Assembly: GCF_016900655.1 (NCBI RefSeq)
Contig: NZ_JACJKH010000005.1
Coordinates: 1-64,000 of the forward strand
Origin: Drancourtella massiliensis
GTDB lineage: Bacteria > Bacillota > Clostridia > Lachnospirales > Lachnospiraceae
Direction: 5' to 3'
Length of the DNA: 64,000 nt
The translations under genes and the position numbers were made by a program. The notes beneath the pieces are model-generated. The model worked only from the letters and a program-made list of their open reading frames with translations. It made no database searches and had not been told where the DNA came from. Shown here piece by piece: positions 7,906 through 15,828 of this stretch (its first letter is position 1; each line of letters begins with the position of its first letter).

Positions 7906-7947
7906 GGCATTGGAAGATTCTTCTGATCCCACTTTTCGCAAAAAAAC

Positions 7948-7976
7948 TTGCTATCTAGTTTTCAAAACTATATAAT
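7948..7976 (+). promoter_or_regulatory. Sigma-A promoter for DUF1836 gene
   Basis: TTGCTA, 17-base spacer, perfect TATAAT. The spacer contains AGTTTTCAAAACT, a palindrome that could be an operator. Predicted transcription start is near 7984, which makes the ATG at 7983 unsuitable and supports the downstream start at 8016. Confidence 0.75.
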
Positions 7977-8015
7977 GAATATATGAAGTTTTTTTACACG
8001 AGGGGTTTTGACATT

Positions 8016-8612
8016 ATGACAATTGATAAGAATGATTTACTGAACAGTATTTTGGAGAGTCTTTCCCGGATTGATTATATTCATTCCGAAGAAATTCCCA
8101 ATATCGATCTTTATATGGATCAGGTTACGACATTTATGGAGACACAGCTAAGTTCCACGAAGCGCTACGAGCAGGACAAGATTCTTACGAAGACGATGAT
8201 TAACAATTATGCCAAGAATCATCTTCTTCCACCTCCGTTAAAGAAGAAATATTCCAAAGAGCACCTTCTTGTTCTGATTTTTATCTACTATTTTAAAAAT
8301 CTGCTTTCGATCCACGACATTGAGCTGCTTTTGAAGCCTCTGACCGAGAAGTATTTCCAGACATCAGAAGATTTTGATCTGTCTGCGGTGTACAAAGAGG
8401 TCTGCCAGCTGGAAAAGAGCCGGATCACTTCAGTTCAGGAGGATATCAAAAATCTCTGGGAGGAATCTTCCCGGACTTATCAGGATGCACCGAAGGAGGA
8501 TCAGGAATATCTGCAGCTGTTTGCATTTATTTGCTCGCTGAGCTTTGATGTCTACATCAAAAAGACAATTATCGAAAAACTGATTGATTCTTTCTCCGAT
8601 GAGAAAAAATAA
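8016..8612 (+). CDS. DUF1836 domain protein
   Basis: Predicted 198 residues. DUF1836 proteins are common in Clostridia; their function is unknown, and the N-terminal part resembles a MerR-like or other helical DNA-binding fold. Seen here are a helical N-terminus, an NNYAKNHLLPPP motif near residue 60 with KKYSKEHLLVLIFIYYFK, which is the family core, and a helical C-terminal half. I chose ATG 8016 (GAGGGG 9 bases upstream) over 7983 because the latter would lie at the predicted transcription start. It faces yerC across a shared terminator. Confidence 0.8.
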   Translation: MTIDKNDLLNSILESLSRIDYIHSEEIPNIDLYMDQVTTFMETQLSSTKRYEQDKILTKTMINNYAKNHLLPPPLKKKYSKEHLLVLIFIYYFKNLLSIHDIELLLKPLTEKYFQTSEDFDLSAVYKEVCQLEKSRITSVQEDIKNLWEESSRTYQDAPKEDQEYLQLFAFICSLSFDVYIKKTIIEKLIDSFSDEKK

Positions 8613-8619
8613 AAAGAAC

Positions 8620-8653
8620 AAGACGCTGAGGGCCGTGAGACTTTCAGCGTCTT
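8620..8653. terminator. Bidirectional terminator between DUF1836 gene and yerC
   Basis: AAGACGCTGA pairs with TCAGCGTCTT around a 14-base loop, with A-rich and T-containing flanks usable on both strands. Confidence 0.75.
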
Positions 8654-8658
8654 TATGA

Positions 8659-8952
8659 TTACTCTTTGTTTTCAATTCTGTCAAATACCATATCGTACCC
8701 GTCATTGCCGTAGTTCAAAGAACGGTTTACACGGCTGATCGTCGCGGTTGATGCTCCGGTCTTCTCTGCAATCTCCAGATACGTCTTCTGCTCACGCAGC
8801 ATTTTTGCCACCTCAAATCTCTGAGATAAAGACAAGAGCTCATTGATCGTACAGATGTCTTCAAAGAAAATATAACACTCTTCCTTATTTTTCAGGCTGA
8901 GAATCCCTTCAAACAGATTGTCCACAGCCTCTGTCTTAATTTTCCTACTCAT
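8659..8952 (-). CDS. YerC/YecD family TrpR-like regulator
   Basis: Predicted 97 residues, the normal size for this family. The protein is almost all helical, with LLSLSQRFEVAKML and then the helix-turn-helix TYLEIAEKTGASTATISRVNRSL (written here by its ends: residues about 60-80). This is the TrpR-repressor-like DNA-binding unit. Target genes are not shown by the context: the neighbours are a DUF1836 gene and a PHP phosphatase, not tryptophan genes. GGAGGG lies 6 bases before the ATG. Confidence 0.88.
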   Translation of the reverse strand: MSRKIKTEAVDNLFEGILSLKNKEECYIFFEDICTINELLSLSQRFEVAKMLREQKTYLEIAEKTGASTATISRVNRSLNYGNDGYDMVFDRIENKE

Positions 8953-9000
8953 ATCTACCCTCCATATCTTGTTCGTCGGGCAATGTTTCTGCCGAGTACT

Positions 9001-9029
9001 ATTTTAGCACACTAAATTCATAAAGTCCA
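9001..9029 (-). promoter_or_regulatory. Promoter for yerC-like gene
   Basis: Minus strand TGGACT, 17-base spacer, TAAAAT; about 48 bases before the start codon. The -35 match is weak. Confidence 0.5.
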
Positions 9030-9039
9030 GCAGTTGTTA

Positions 9040-9756
9040 TCATTTCCGTTTGATAAGACTGTAAAATTTTTCATAAGACGTTGTGGCAATCAGTTCTTCC
9101 GGGAAATCGGTCTCCTGAAGAATTTTTTCGATACAGCTAAACTCTCCGGCGTCTGCGTCGATATGTGCGTCACTGCCTGTTGTGATATAAACGCCCTCTT
9201 TTTTGCAGAGTTCCAGAATTTCCTTTGCGTTGACCTTAGTATTCACACGGAATCCGCCCGGACGCAGGGAGGAATTATTCATCTCGAGAAGCGTATTGGT
9301 CTCCTTCGCTCCTCTGACAAGTTTTTCGTAATCGATCGGAAACCGGCCGTCGTCCGGATGACCGATAATATGAATATACGGATTTTTCATCACGTTGAGA
9401 TAGGCCTGTGTATTCAGCTCCCTGGAACGGCTTTCTCCATAGCACGGTCCATGGATACTCGCAATGGCCAGATCCATCGACTTCAAAACACCTGCCGGAA
9501 GATCTACCGTACCGTACTCGTCCATGATATTCAGTTCCACACCCATCAGAATGTGAAGCCCGTCCACTTCTCTTGGTACGACTGTATAATTCTGGAAATA
9601 AAATTCATGGCACGCTCCAGGCATCTCCGGTGCATGCTCCGTCAAGGCAAGCGCCTCCAGTCCCCTGTTTTTTGCGGCCTGAATCATCTCCATTCTCGTA
9701 CTGTAGGCATGCCCGCTTACCACAGTATGAGAATGTGAATCTACTAAGATTTTCAA
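9040..9756 (-). CDS. PHP-domain phosphatase, YcdX type
   Basis: Predicted 238 residues, matching YcdX-like metal-dependent phosphatases or phosphoesterases. Metal ligands are visible: DSHSHTVVSGHA at the start, TEHAP near residue 40, GVELN near 73, SIHGP near 98, IIGHPDD near 132 and TGSDAH near 191. The start appears to be TTG at 9756 with AAGAAGGGATC upstream; no ATG lies in a better place. The cellular substrate is unknown. Monocistronic: its own promoter lies 44 bases upstream. Confidence 0.85.
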   Translation of the reverse strand: MKILVDSHSHTVVSGHAYSTRMEMIQAAKNRGLEALALTEHAPEMPGACHEFYFQNYTVVPREVDGLHILMGVELNIMDEYGTVDLPAGVLKSMDLAIASIHGPCYGESRSRELNTQAYLNVMKNPYIHIIGHPDDGRFPIDYEKLVRGAKETNTLLEMNNSSLRPGGFRVNTKVNAKEILELCKKEGVYITTGSDAHIDADAGEFSCIEKILQETDFPEELIATTSYEKFYSLIKRK

Positions 9757-9799
9757 AAAGATCCCTTCTTTCTTTATATCTTTTCTACTTTACTGCTTT

Positions 9800-9828
9800 A
9801 GTTTAACATATTTTTCCATTAAGAACAA
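9800..9828 (-). promoter_or_regulatory. Promoter for PHP phosphatase gene
   Basis: Minus strand TTGTTC, 17-base spacer, TAAACT. Confidence 0.5.
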
Positions 9829-9879
9829 TGATACATACTTCTTTCATTTCCGTCCATACTTTTGATTGAGGTGATCCAA

Positions 9880-10080
9880 ATGAAGAAAGATTCAACTGTA
9901 AAGAAAGCCCGGAAGAATCCAGATTCTTATGATTATCTGGCCAATTCTGCTTCTGCCAACGACTGTACCGGCCTGATTCCATCCGCACCGCAGTCTGAAG
10001 CAGAACTTCAGTCTTATGAAGAAGTCTACGCCTATACTGCTCCAAAAATCAAATCCCAAAAAGACTCTGATCAATCCTGA
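9880..10080 (+). CDS. Small hydrophilic protein, unknown
   Basis: Predicted 66 residues; no family recognised. The first 15 residues are very basic (KKDSTVKKARKN) and the rest is polar with many Ser, Ala, Glu and Tyr, including NDCTGLIP. No membrane segment or signal peptide. GAGGTGATCC lies just before ATG 9880; another in-frame ATG at 9862 lacks a site. A strong terminator follows immediately, supporting a real short transcript. It lies alone between two minus-strand genes. Confidence 0.6.
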   Translation: MKKDSTVKKARKNPDSYDYLANSASANDCTGLIPSAPQSEAELQSYEEVYAYTAPKIKSQKDSDQS

Positions 10081-10085
10081 AAAGG

Positions 10086-10128
10086 GATGCCCGCCTGCGG
10101 CAAGTTTCCGCAGACGGGCATCTTCTTT
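10086..10128. terminator. Bidirectional terminator
   Basis: GATGCCCG-CTGCGG pairs with CCGCAG-CGGGCATC (10086-10122), followed by TCTTCTTTT. It ends the small plus-strand gene and probably also the DUF1848 gene from the other side. Confidence 0.8.
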
Positions 10129-11057
10129 TAAAACAACGTCATCTGTCCTGTACAGTATTTCTCCTGCTTTGCGATCCTTACCTCATCCTCCGGCCGGAGA
10201 TGTCCGGTCAGTAACGGGGAGGTTGGATCGTGTTCTCTCATCTTCTTTTGTACAAGATCCTTGTTCTCATTTGCGTAGCAGTAAATGCAGCCGTTCCCGC
10301 ATGTATTGTATTCTCCGATGTCACTTCCAAGAACACAGCTGCATCCCTCTCTCGGAGTCTTTTTCCCGCCCGGAATCTGCATTTCCATGCCGACCGCATG
10401 TTCCAGAATCTCCTTTGTCATACAGCCTGAAATATCGATGCCGTACGGTGCAAGTTCTGTACCTTCACAGCAGGAACGTACCCGGATCTGATACTTCCCT
10501 GCAATCTGTGCAAACTCTTTTCCGATACAGAGCCGTTCCTCTTTGCGAACCGGCCGGACTCCCGGAAAATTCCGCTTCGTTTTTGCATACAGATCAATAA
10601 AACTGATCACACACTGATCGGTATATCCGCTTAAGTATGCACACATCGTTTCAAACGCCTCCATATGAAAGGACAGGCTGTACCGGTCCGACAGAAAAAT
10701 CGGATCATAACGCCAGCTGACAGCCCGTTTTCCAACCTTTTCGGAAAGCACGCGGAAGGATTCCAGTACCTTTCTCTTGTCCGGTACCTGCGGTTCGATC
10801 TCTTTTCCGTAGGGTGTGATCGTCACAAACCAGAACTGCGGAAATACCGAAATCTCATCGAGTCTTCCAAGCATCGGTTCCGGATTCTTGGTACAAAATG
10901 CAAGACAGTCTACCACATCCGGCGTCAGACGGTACCGTGTGACCTGCTGCGGATAGTAAGGATTTCTCACAAGTACATATTTCTCCCAGATCCTCCGGAA
11001 AAACCAGTCGCTGTAACAGGCAGGAATATCTGTCCGCATCCCGGTATTGATTATCAC
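10128..11057 (-). CDS. DUF1848 family protein
   Basis: Predicted 309 residues. DUF1848 proteins have unknown function. The family start (IINTGMRTDIPACYSDWFF) is seen here, which places the start at GTG 11057 with AAAGGAG upstream. Further features are DVVDCLAFCTKNPEPML near 65, SWRYDPIF near 125 and a C-terminal cysteine cluster (CSCVLGSDIGEYNTCGNGC then IYCYAN, about 245-275) that could bind an iron-sulfur cluster or zinc. It follows the lipoprotein gene by 44 bases and may share its transcript. Confidence 0.82.
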   Translation of the reverse strand: MIINTGMRTDIPACYSDWFFRRIWEKYVLVRNPYYPQQVTRYRLTPDVVDCLAFCTKNPEPMLGRLDEISVFPQFWFVTITPYGKEIEPQVPDKRKVLESFRVLSEKVGKRAVSWRYDPIFLSDRYSLSFHMEAFETMCAYLSGYTDQCVISFIDLYAKTKRNFPGVRPVRKEERLCIGKEFAQIAGKYQIRVRSCCEGTELAPYGIDISGCMTKEILEHAVGMEMQIPGGKKTPREGCSCVLGSDIGEYNTCGNGCIYCYANENKDLVQKKMREHDPTSPLLTGHLRPEDEVRIAKQEKYCTGQMTLF

Positions 11058-11101
11058 AGCTCCCACTCCTTTCCTCCAGGGCTTTCCTTTGAAACACCTG
11101 A

Positions 11102-11782
11102 TCAGGACAGGGTAAATGCTTCTTCCGCACCTGTCGTATCGATCAGTGCTGTCATGAGCGCATCCACGTCTTCCCCAGGGATCTCCCATACATTTTCCGT
11201 CTCACTTTCCTGTACATGGACGGTAATGGTTGTCTTGTCACCGTACTGCGGATTTTCAAGAGCGGTATTGAGACATTCGTAGAGCATCTCTCCCGCTGCC
11301 TCCGTCATCTCCTCATCGGTAGGCGCCGCCTGATTATTCAGAATATTGTTCTGCACCTGGGACAGATAATCCTGCAGTTTCTGCTGGAGCAGCTCTTCTA
11401 CACCGCCGAACATAATGATCGGTTCTACTTCCACGCCAACTTCAAAGCTTCCGTCATCCTGCTCTTTTGCTTCCTGCACGGTATATTTTGTCTTTTGCAT
11501 CAGGTTTGGAATATAGCTCCGGTACTTTTCCGTCAGCTCGTCCGAAAATCCAAGGGAATCAAATTCCTGCATGTAGGAATCGATCGCTGCCTCGTACTGT
11601 TTTTTCGCTTCTTCTTCGCTGGACTCGGAAATTGCCTCGTATGCCTTTGTTTCTCCCCTTGTCACCATATCCAGAACGGCCTGTGTATATCCTGTCGCAT
11701 CAAACGGCTGCTGGCATCCTGTCAGCAACATAAGTGACGCTGTCAGAATAAAAACAACTGTTTTCTTTACATACTGTTTCAT
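11102..11782 (-). CDS. Secreted lipoprotein, DUF5105-like
   Basis: Predicted 226 residues. The first 22 residues are a signal peptide ending in a lipobox (LLTGC, Cys about 23), so the mature protein should be lipid-anchored on the outer face of the membrane. The rest is acidic and helical (SSEEEAKKQYEAAIDSYM, GFSDELTEKY), with a C-terminal strand region TITVHVQESE. The general build resembles DUF5105-type clostridial lipoproteins, but I do not claim this firmly. AAAGGAG lies before the ATG. The DUF1848 gene is next downstream. Confidence 0.75.
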   Translation of the reverse strand: MKQYVKKTVVFILTASLMLLTGCQQPFDATGYTQAVLDMVTRGETKAYEAISESSEEEAKKQYEAAIDSYMQEFDSLGFSDELTEKYRSYIPNLMQKTKYTVQEAKEQDDGSFEVGVEVEPIIMFGGVEELLQQKLQDYLSQVQNNILNNQAAPTDEEMTEAAGEMLYECLNTALENPQYGDKTTITVHVQESETENVWEIPGEDVDALMTALIDTTGAEEAFTLS

Positions 11783-11933
11783 CTTTTTCTCCTTTCAGTT
11801 TTTTTCAGTATAACATACTTTAAAAAAACTGTCATCCGGGCAGTCCGGATTCAACAGCTTTGCTTCCCCTTTTATAAAAAACCGGACTGATGGGAATACT
11901 GTCACCAGAAAGGAAATTCTTCGGGAGGTACTT

Positions 11934-13136
11934 ATGTCAAAAACTTCTTTAGACCGCCGGGTTGTAACTATAATGAATCACATTCACGCAGGCGTACTGT
12001 ATTGTAAAAACGACCGGTACTCTACCATATTGTACGCAAATGATTATTTTTATCAGATGATCGGTTATGAGAAGGATGAATTTGCCATTTTATTCAGCAA
12101 TCGTTTTGCCGATCTGGTGGTGGATGATGTGGCCCCGATTCTGATATCGGTCAAGGAACATATCGCTCTTGGGAAAGATCTGGACTTCGAATACCGGATG
12201 CATAATAAAAAAGGGGAAATCTTCTGGATTCACGACACCGCAAAATACGATCCGGAAAATGACAGCTGGTATGTCACGATCATGGATATTACTGAAATGA
12301 AAAGTCTGAAATATGAACGAGAGCGGCTGGAATTCTATCTCAATAACATGCCGAACAAAATTGTCATCTGCAATCTGGATACTACCATTATCTATAAAAA
12401 CAGACAGGCAGTTCAGTGCAGTTATTTCAATTCTGAGGCCACTTCCCTGTATCAGCTGGAAAGAGGGCATGTTCTTGTGAAAAGCCTGGATGAGATCCTG
12501 TGCCGTGCGTCTGACGGAGAAACGCAGGAATATGAAACACGATACCGGAAAAATGGTGTATTTATCGGTCATGACAAAAACCGTCTGATCCCGATTCGCA
12601 ATTCAGAAGGGAAAATCATGAATTATATGCAGGTCAGCGAAGATCTGCTGGCGAAAAGCGACGGACTGACACGTTTTCCTACCAGATCCATGTTTGAATA
12701 CTATTTTTACTGTTTTACCGGTTCCAGACCTGATACTCCTGTTCATCTGATGATCATAGACGTCGACGAATTCAAAGGGATCAATGATACTTACGGTCAC
12801 CGGACCGGAGATGAAATCATACGTATGACCGCGCGTAAACTCACTTCCATGCTTGGATCGGAAGATTACATCTGCCGCTTTGGCGGAGATGAATTTCTGA
12901 TTCTGTTTGTTGACCAGGCGCTGGAAAATATCATAAAAAAAGCGCGGTATGTTCTGAATACCGCGCTTTCTCCGGACAGCATAGGGGGAACTACCATCCG
13001 GATCACCTACAGTGCCGGAATCGCTTCACGCGGCTCCGGAGACGATTATGAAAGTCTGCTCCTGAAAGCCGACCGCGCTCTCTATCGCACAAAGGCAAAT
13101 GGTAAAAATAATATTCATATCTTCAACGGATCCTGA
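11934..13136 (+). CDS. PAS-GGDEF diguanylate cyclase
   Basis: Predicted 400 residues, cytosolic (no membrane segments). A PAS domain (about 10-120, with YANDYFYQMIGYEKDEF and EYRMHNKKGEIFWIHDT) is followed by a second PAS-like region (about 130-240). The GGDEF domain (about 250-400) contains DVDEFKGINDTYGHRTGD and the active-site RFGGDEFL. The RxxD allosteric inhibition site is absent (GSED at that position), so product inhibition by c-di-GMP is not expected. No EAL domain. GGGAGG lies before the ATG. Monocistronic, ended by a hairpin terminator. Confidence 0.92.
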   Translation: MSKTSLDRRVVTIMNHIHAGVLYCKNDRYSTILYANDYFYQMIGYEKDEFAILFSNRFADLVVDDVAPILISVKEHIALGKDLDFEYRMHNKKGEIFWIHDTAKYDPENDSWYVTIMDITEMKSLKYERERLEFYLNNMPNKIVICNLDTTIIYKNRQAVQCSYFNSEATSLYQLERGHVLVKSLDEILCRASDGETQEYETRYRKNGVFIGHDKNRLIPIRNSEGKIMNYMQVSEDLLAKSDGLTRFPTRSMFEYYFYCFTGSRPDTPVHLMIIDVDEFKGINDTYGHRTGDEIIRMTARKLTSMLGSEDYICRFGGDEFLILFVDQALENIIKKARYVLNTALSPDSIGGTTIRITYSAGIASRGSGDDYESLLLKADRALYRTKANGKNNIHIFNGS

Positions 13137-13158
13137 ATGTCACATCCGCCTCATTTTT

Positions 13159-13193
13159 CTCCGGAGAATGTCCTCCGGAGATTTTTATATTTT
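13159..13193. terminator. Terminator after GGDEF gene
   Basis: CTCCGGAG (13159-13166) pairs with CTCCGGAG (13173-13180), followed by ATTTTTATATTTT. It overlaps the end of the oppositely oriented lysozyme gene. Confidence 0.8.
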
Positions 13194-14609
13194 CCTCATT
13201 TCGACTGCTTCCATTCTGAGAGACCGTCCGACTGTGCCAAGAGTGGACACGCCATCCGCCCGGGTCCACTGAGTCCATCCGGTTCCCTGAATATGTGCTC
13301 TCCACTCGAAATTTCCTTTCAGCCGCAGACATTCCAGACGTTTCTTTTCCCCGGCCGTTCCGATCAAGATATTCTGATTCACTGTCCCGTAGTCGATCCA
13401 TCCTTCGTCCTGAATATGGGCCTGTGCCTCGATATTGCCGCAGTGCTGGCTTTTAATCCGCAGGGCTTCAAGCCGGAGGGCGGATCCGGTCGTTCCAGCA
13501 GTCATGCCGTCCGCCATCCAGACGGTATCTCCGTTTCCCTGCACATGTGCCAGATAGGCAATATCCGCAACTTGGATTTCCACTGCCTCGATCTGCAGCG
13601 ACTTCCCTTTTTCACCGGCCCACTGTCCGTTGACACACCACCTGCTCCATCCGAGATTTTTCTGGTGCACACGGTACAAATATACTGTATCCCCGGATTC
13701 AATTTTCAGTGCTTCGAGCCGTTTTTCCTGCCCGGTTGTTCCGATAATTGTAGATTCTGTAATATTTTTGTACAGTTTGTCGCCGATATCCCGGATATGT
13801 ACGGTCACATCCATATGCTTCACTGGAGAAATCCGCAGTGCCTCCACTCTCCTGCTCTGTCCGGTACTGCCGGCCATTGCTCCGTCACACTGCCAGTTTG
13901 CCCATCCGATACCACGAAGATGACCCTGGTAGGACACTTCTCCTTTCCGGTCCTTCCTCTCCTGAAAAACGCCCGCATGGTCAAAGACTGTTCCATCCGG
14001 ATCTTCTGCTGTCTGCTCTCCTGTACAAAACCACGCCTCCGTCCTGCTTCCCGTCAGCCGGTTCAGATCGCATTGCGGGGTAATTCCAGGGCAGTGCCCG
14101 ATACTCGTATACTGATGAAGATCTACTCCACTGTGGCAGGGATAGCCGGAATTATAAGTCCCGTTATTCAGGCCATACCGTGATTCCCACCATGCGCAGC
14201 CGGACGGGCGTGACCGGATAATCTCCTGATATCTGCTGTAATCCGCATAACCGGTGTACAGCATGAACTTCTTTCCGCTTCCGGCAAGATAATCCATTGC
14301 TCTCTTTACGTCGGTGGCCGCATTTCCCTCTTCCGCATCAAGCGCGTATCCGACAAAATATTTACCGGCTCTGGCCTTGCAAACCTCTGTCAGAAAGACT
14401 GCCTGAGCCGGTTCATTCCCGTTCCGGAGATAGGCATACAGCCAGTATGGAATCTCATTGTTCTCACAGCCTCTGATAAAATCATCCAGCGTAGGATCTG
14501 TGTAATCCGTCCCTTCCGTCGCCTTTGAGATCAAGAATGGACAGTTTCTCTTTACAAGCCTCCAGTCTTTAACCGGCCTGTACCGGGAAATGTCTGCATA
14601 ATATGCCAT
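13185..14609 (-). CDS. GH25 lysozyme with six ChW repeats
   Basis: Peptidoglycan-cleaving muramidase of 474 residues. The N-terminal GH25 domain (1-205) has the catalytic Asp in YADISRY (Asp6) and the DAE pair (Asp91, Glu93). The rest consists of six clostridial hydrophobic-with-Trp repeats (about 225-474), each with a GxGW or similar turn, a G-T-G step and a RLEAL/RMEAV ending; they likely bind the cell wall. No signal peptide, so release depends on the adjacent holin. AAAGGAGG lies within the end of the holin gene, 3 bases separate the two genes. This is a phage-type lysis pair without other phage genes nearby. Confidence 0.93.
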   Translation of the reverse strand: MAYYADISRYRPVKDWRLVKRNCPFLISKATEGTDYTDPTLDDFIRGCENNEIPYWLYAYLRNGNEPAQAVFLTEVCKARAGKYFVGYALDAEEGNAATDVKRAMDYLAGSGKKFMLYTGYADYSRYQEIIRSRPSGCAWWESRYGLNNGTYNSGYPCHSGVDLHQYTSIGHCPGITPQCDLNRLTGSRTEAWFCTGEQTAEDPDGTVFDHAGVFQERKDRKGEVSYQGHLRGIGWANWQCDGAMAGSTGQSRRVEALRISPVKHMDVTVHIRDIGDKLYKNITESTIIGTTGQEKRLEALKIESGDTVYLYRVHQKNLGWSRWCVNGQWAGEKGKSLQIEAVEIQVADIAYLAHVQGNGDTVWMADGMTAGTTGSALRLEALRIKSQHCGNIEAQAHIQDEGWIDYGTVNQNILIGTAGEKKRLECLRLKGNFEWRAHIQGTGWTQWTRADGVSTLGTVGRSLRMEAVEMRKI

Positions 14610-14612
14610 AGC

Positions 14613-14906
14613 CTATTCCTCCTTTTGCAACTGTTTCAAAATCTGATTGACGTAAGTACTTGCTCCTGCAGCAAGAACTCCCTGAACAATGGCCGTGAAT
14701 ATCGCAAGTGCCGCTTCCCGTCCTGAGCCCACTGGTCCGTTTGCAAATACCCAGATGCCGCAGAGCAAAATACCGGCGGTTCCAAGAATCACCGGAATCC
14801 ATTTGTCTTTCACTACAGTCGTTTTCTTTAGGCCGATGCCTACAATATACAATACAACTGCGACTACAATCAGTTCCGGTTTGATATACTCCGTAATCAG
14901 TTCCAT
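14613..14906 (-). CDS. Phage-type holin
   Basis: Predicted 97 residues. Three hydrophobic segments (about 10-25, 38-55 and 65-82), a short hydrophilic C-terminus (NQILKQLQKEE) and immediate coupling to a GH25 lysozyme gene indicate a holin that opens the membrane to the endolysin. The layout resembles holins of the A118/phi-type family. AAAGGATG lies before the ATG at 14906. It could also serve as a secretion pore for the lysozyme outside a phage context. Confidence 0.82.
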   Translation of the reverse strand: MELITEYIKPELIVVAVVLYIVGIGLKKTTVVKDKWIPVILGTAGILLCGIWVFANGPVGSGREAALAIFTAIVQGVLAAGASTYVNQILKQLQKEE

Positions 14907-15049
14907 ATTTTTCCATCCTTTCTTTTTTTCCGGGAGGCTATTCCCCTCTTCACTCTAATTTATGTGAAAATTTCTATTTCGGAACATGGAATTTTCTCAT
15001 TTTTCCTTCCATATTTCCTAAAAAAAGCAGTGCTTTTGTCCCCGAATTA

Positions 15050-15078
15050 TTGCCTTTAGCACACTTTTGTGTTAGCAT
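15050..15078 (+). promoter_or_regulatory. Promoter for HPr gene
   Basis: TTGCCT, 17-base spacer, TAGCAT. The rest of the gap 14907-15192 shows no gene; the leader of about 105 bases between promoter and start has no motif I recognise. Confidence 0.5.
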
Positions 15079-15192
15079 AAATACAGGTACTGACAGTATG
15101 TACAAAAACTGAACGGAAGTACCCTTCCAGGGCAGTGCATACGATGCGGCAGCACTTGGACGGAAGTAAATAAAGAAAAGGAGAAACAGACA

Positions 15193-15450
15193 ATGAAAGA
15201 ATTTACTTATGTAATCACTGATCCAGAAGGAATCCATGCAAGACCGGCAGGACTGCTTGTAAAAGCTGCAGCAGGATTTAAAAGCGACATCAAGATTGAA
15301 AAGGATGGCAAAGCTGCAAACGCAAAAACAATCTTCGGTGTAATGGGACTTGGCGTTAAGAAAGACATGGAAGTAAAAGTGACAGCTGAAGGTGAAGACG
15401 AAGATCAGGCAGTTGAAACACTTCAGAAATTCTTCAGTGAAAATTTATAG
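15193..15450 (+). CDS. ptsH: Phosphocarrier protein HPr
   Basis: Phosphate carrier of the sugar phosphotransferase system, 85 residues. The phosphorylatable His15 is in GIHARPAG. The regulatory position 46, normally Ser phosphorylated by HPr kinase, is Thr here (NAKTIFGVMGLG). This still allows phosphorylation in principle but is unusual. AAAGGAG lies before the ATG. No ptsI follows; the gene stands alone with its own promoter and terminator. A paralogous role (Crh-like) is unlikely because His15 is kept. Confidence 0.93.
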   Translation: MKEFTYVITDPEGIHARPAGLLVKAAAGFKSDIKIEKDGKAANAKTIFGVMGLGVKKDMEVKVTAEGEDEDQAVETLQKFFSENL

Positions 15451-15484
15451 ATTCCGGTACACAGTAAAATAGCGGAATATGCAG

Positions 15485-15530
15485 AGGGAAAGGAATCCGG
15501 AAAACCGGAAGTCTTTCCCTTGCATTTTCT
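15485..15530 (+). terminator. Terminator after HPr gene
   Basis: AGGGAAAG pairs with CTTTCCCT, with an inner CCGG-AAAA-CCGG stem, followed by TGCATTTTCT. Confidence 0.75.
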
Positions 15531-15557
15531 CCGGGAAGTGATATACTGTATTTATCT

Positions 15558-15628
15558 GCAGATATGGTTCATCGGTAGAACGCTAGCTTCCCAAGCTGGA
15601 AAGGCGGGTTCGACTCCCGTTATCTGCT
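15558..15628 (+). tRNA. tRNA-Gly (anticodon CCC)
   Basis: Folds as a complete cloverleaf of 71 bases: acceptor GCAGATA/TATCTGC, D stem GTTC/GAAC, anticodon loop TTCCCAA (CCC, reads GGG), T stem GCGGG/CCCGT with TTCGACT loop, discriminator T. The 3' CCA is not encoded. Confidence 0.95.
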
Positions 15629-15691
15629 GTCAGGAGCCCTTGGTTTGACCGGGGTTTCGATACCGGGGCTTTCAAAAAGGGAATCCAAATG

Positions 15692-15732
15692 GTAATCAGA
15701 ATATGCGTGTGCATGTTCTGGTTATTTTTTTA
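15692..15732 (+). terminator. Terminator after tRNA-Gly
   Basis: AATCAGAATATGC pairs with GCATGTTCTGGTT (with G-T pairs) around GTGT, followed by ATTTTTTT. Confidence 0.75.
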
Positions 15733-15745
15733 TTCGATAAAAAGC

Positions 15746-15774
15746 TTGCTTTTTGTCGGAAATATGGGTACAAT
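15746..15774 (+). promoter_or_regulatory. Promoter for FNT-family gene
   Basis: TTGCTT, 17-base spacer, TACAAT, 54 bases before the start codon. Confidence 0.7.
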
Positions 15775-15828
15775 TTCTCCGGTACATAGTATCTTTACGA
15801 CAAGATTAAGAAGTGATGAGGAGTTAAT

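Noticed and set aside
9034-9738. A 234-codon plus-strand open frame
   Set aside because: Antisense to the PHP phosphatase, whose metal-binding motifs prove the minus strand.
13137-14183. 348-codon plus-strand open frame
   Set aside because: Antisense to the GH25-ChW gene; the repeats create the long open frame on the other strand.
15629-15690. Second tRNA gene after tRNA-Gly(CCC)
   Set aside because: No complete cloverleaf or acceptor stem can be formed.
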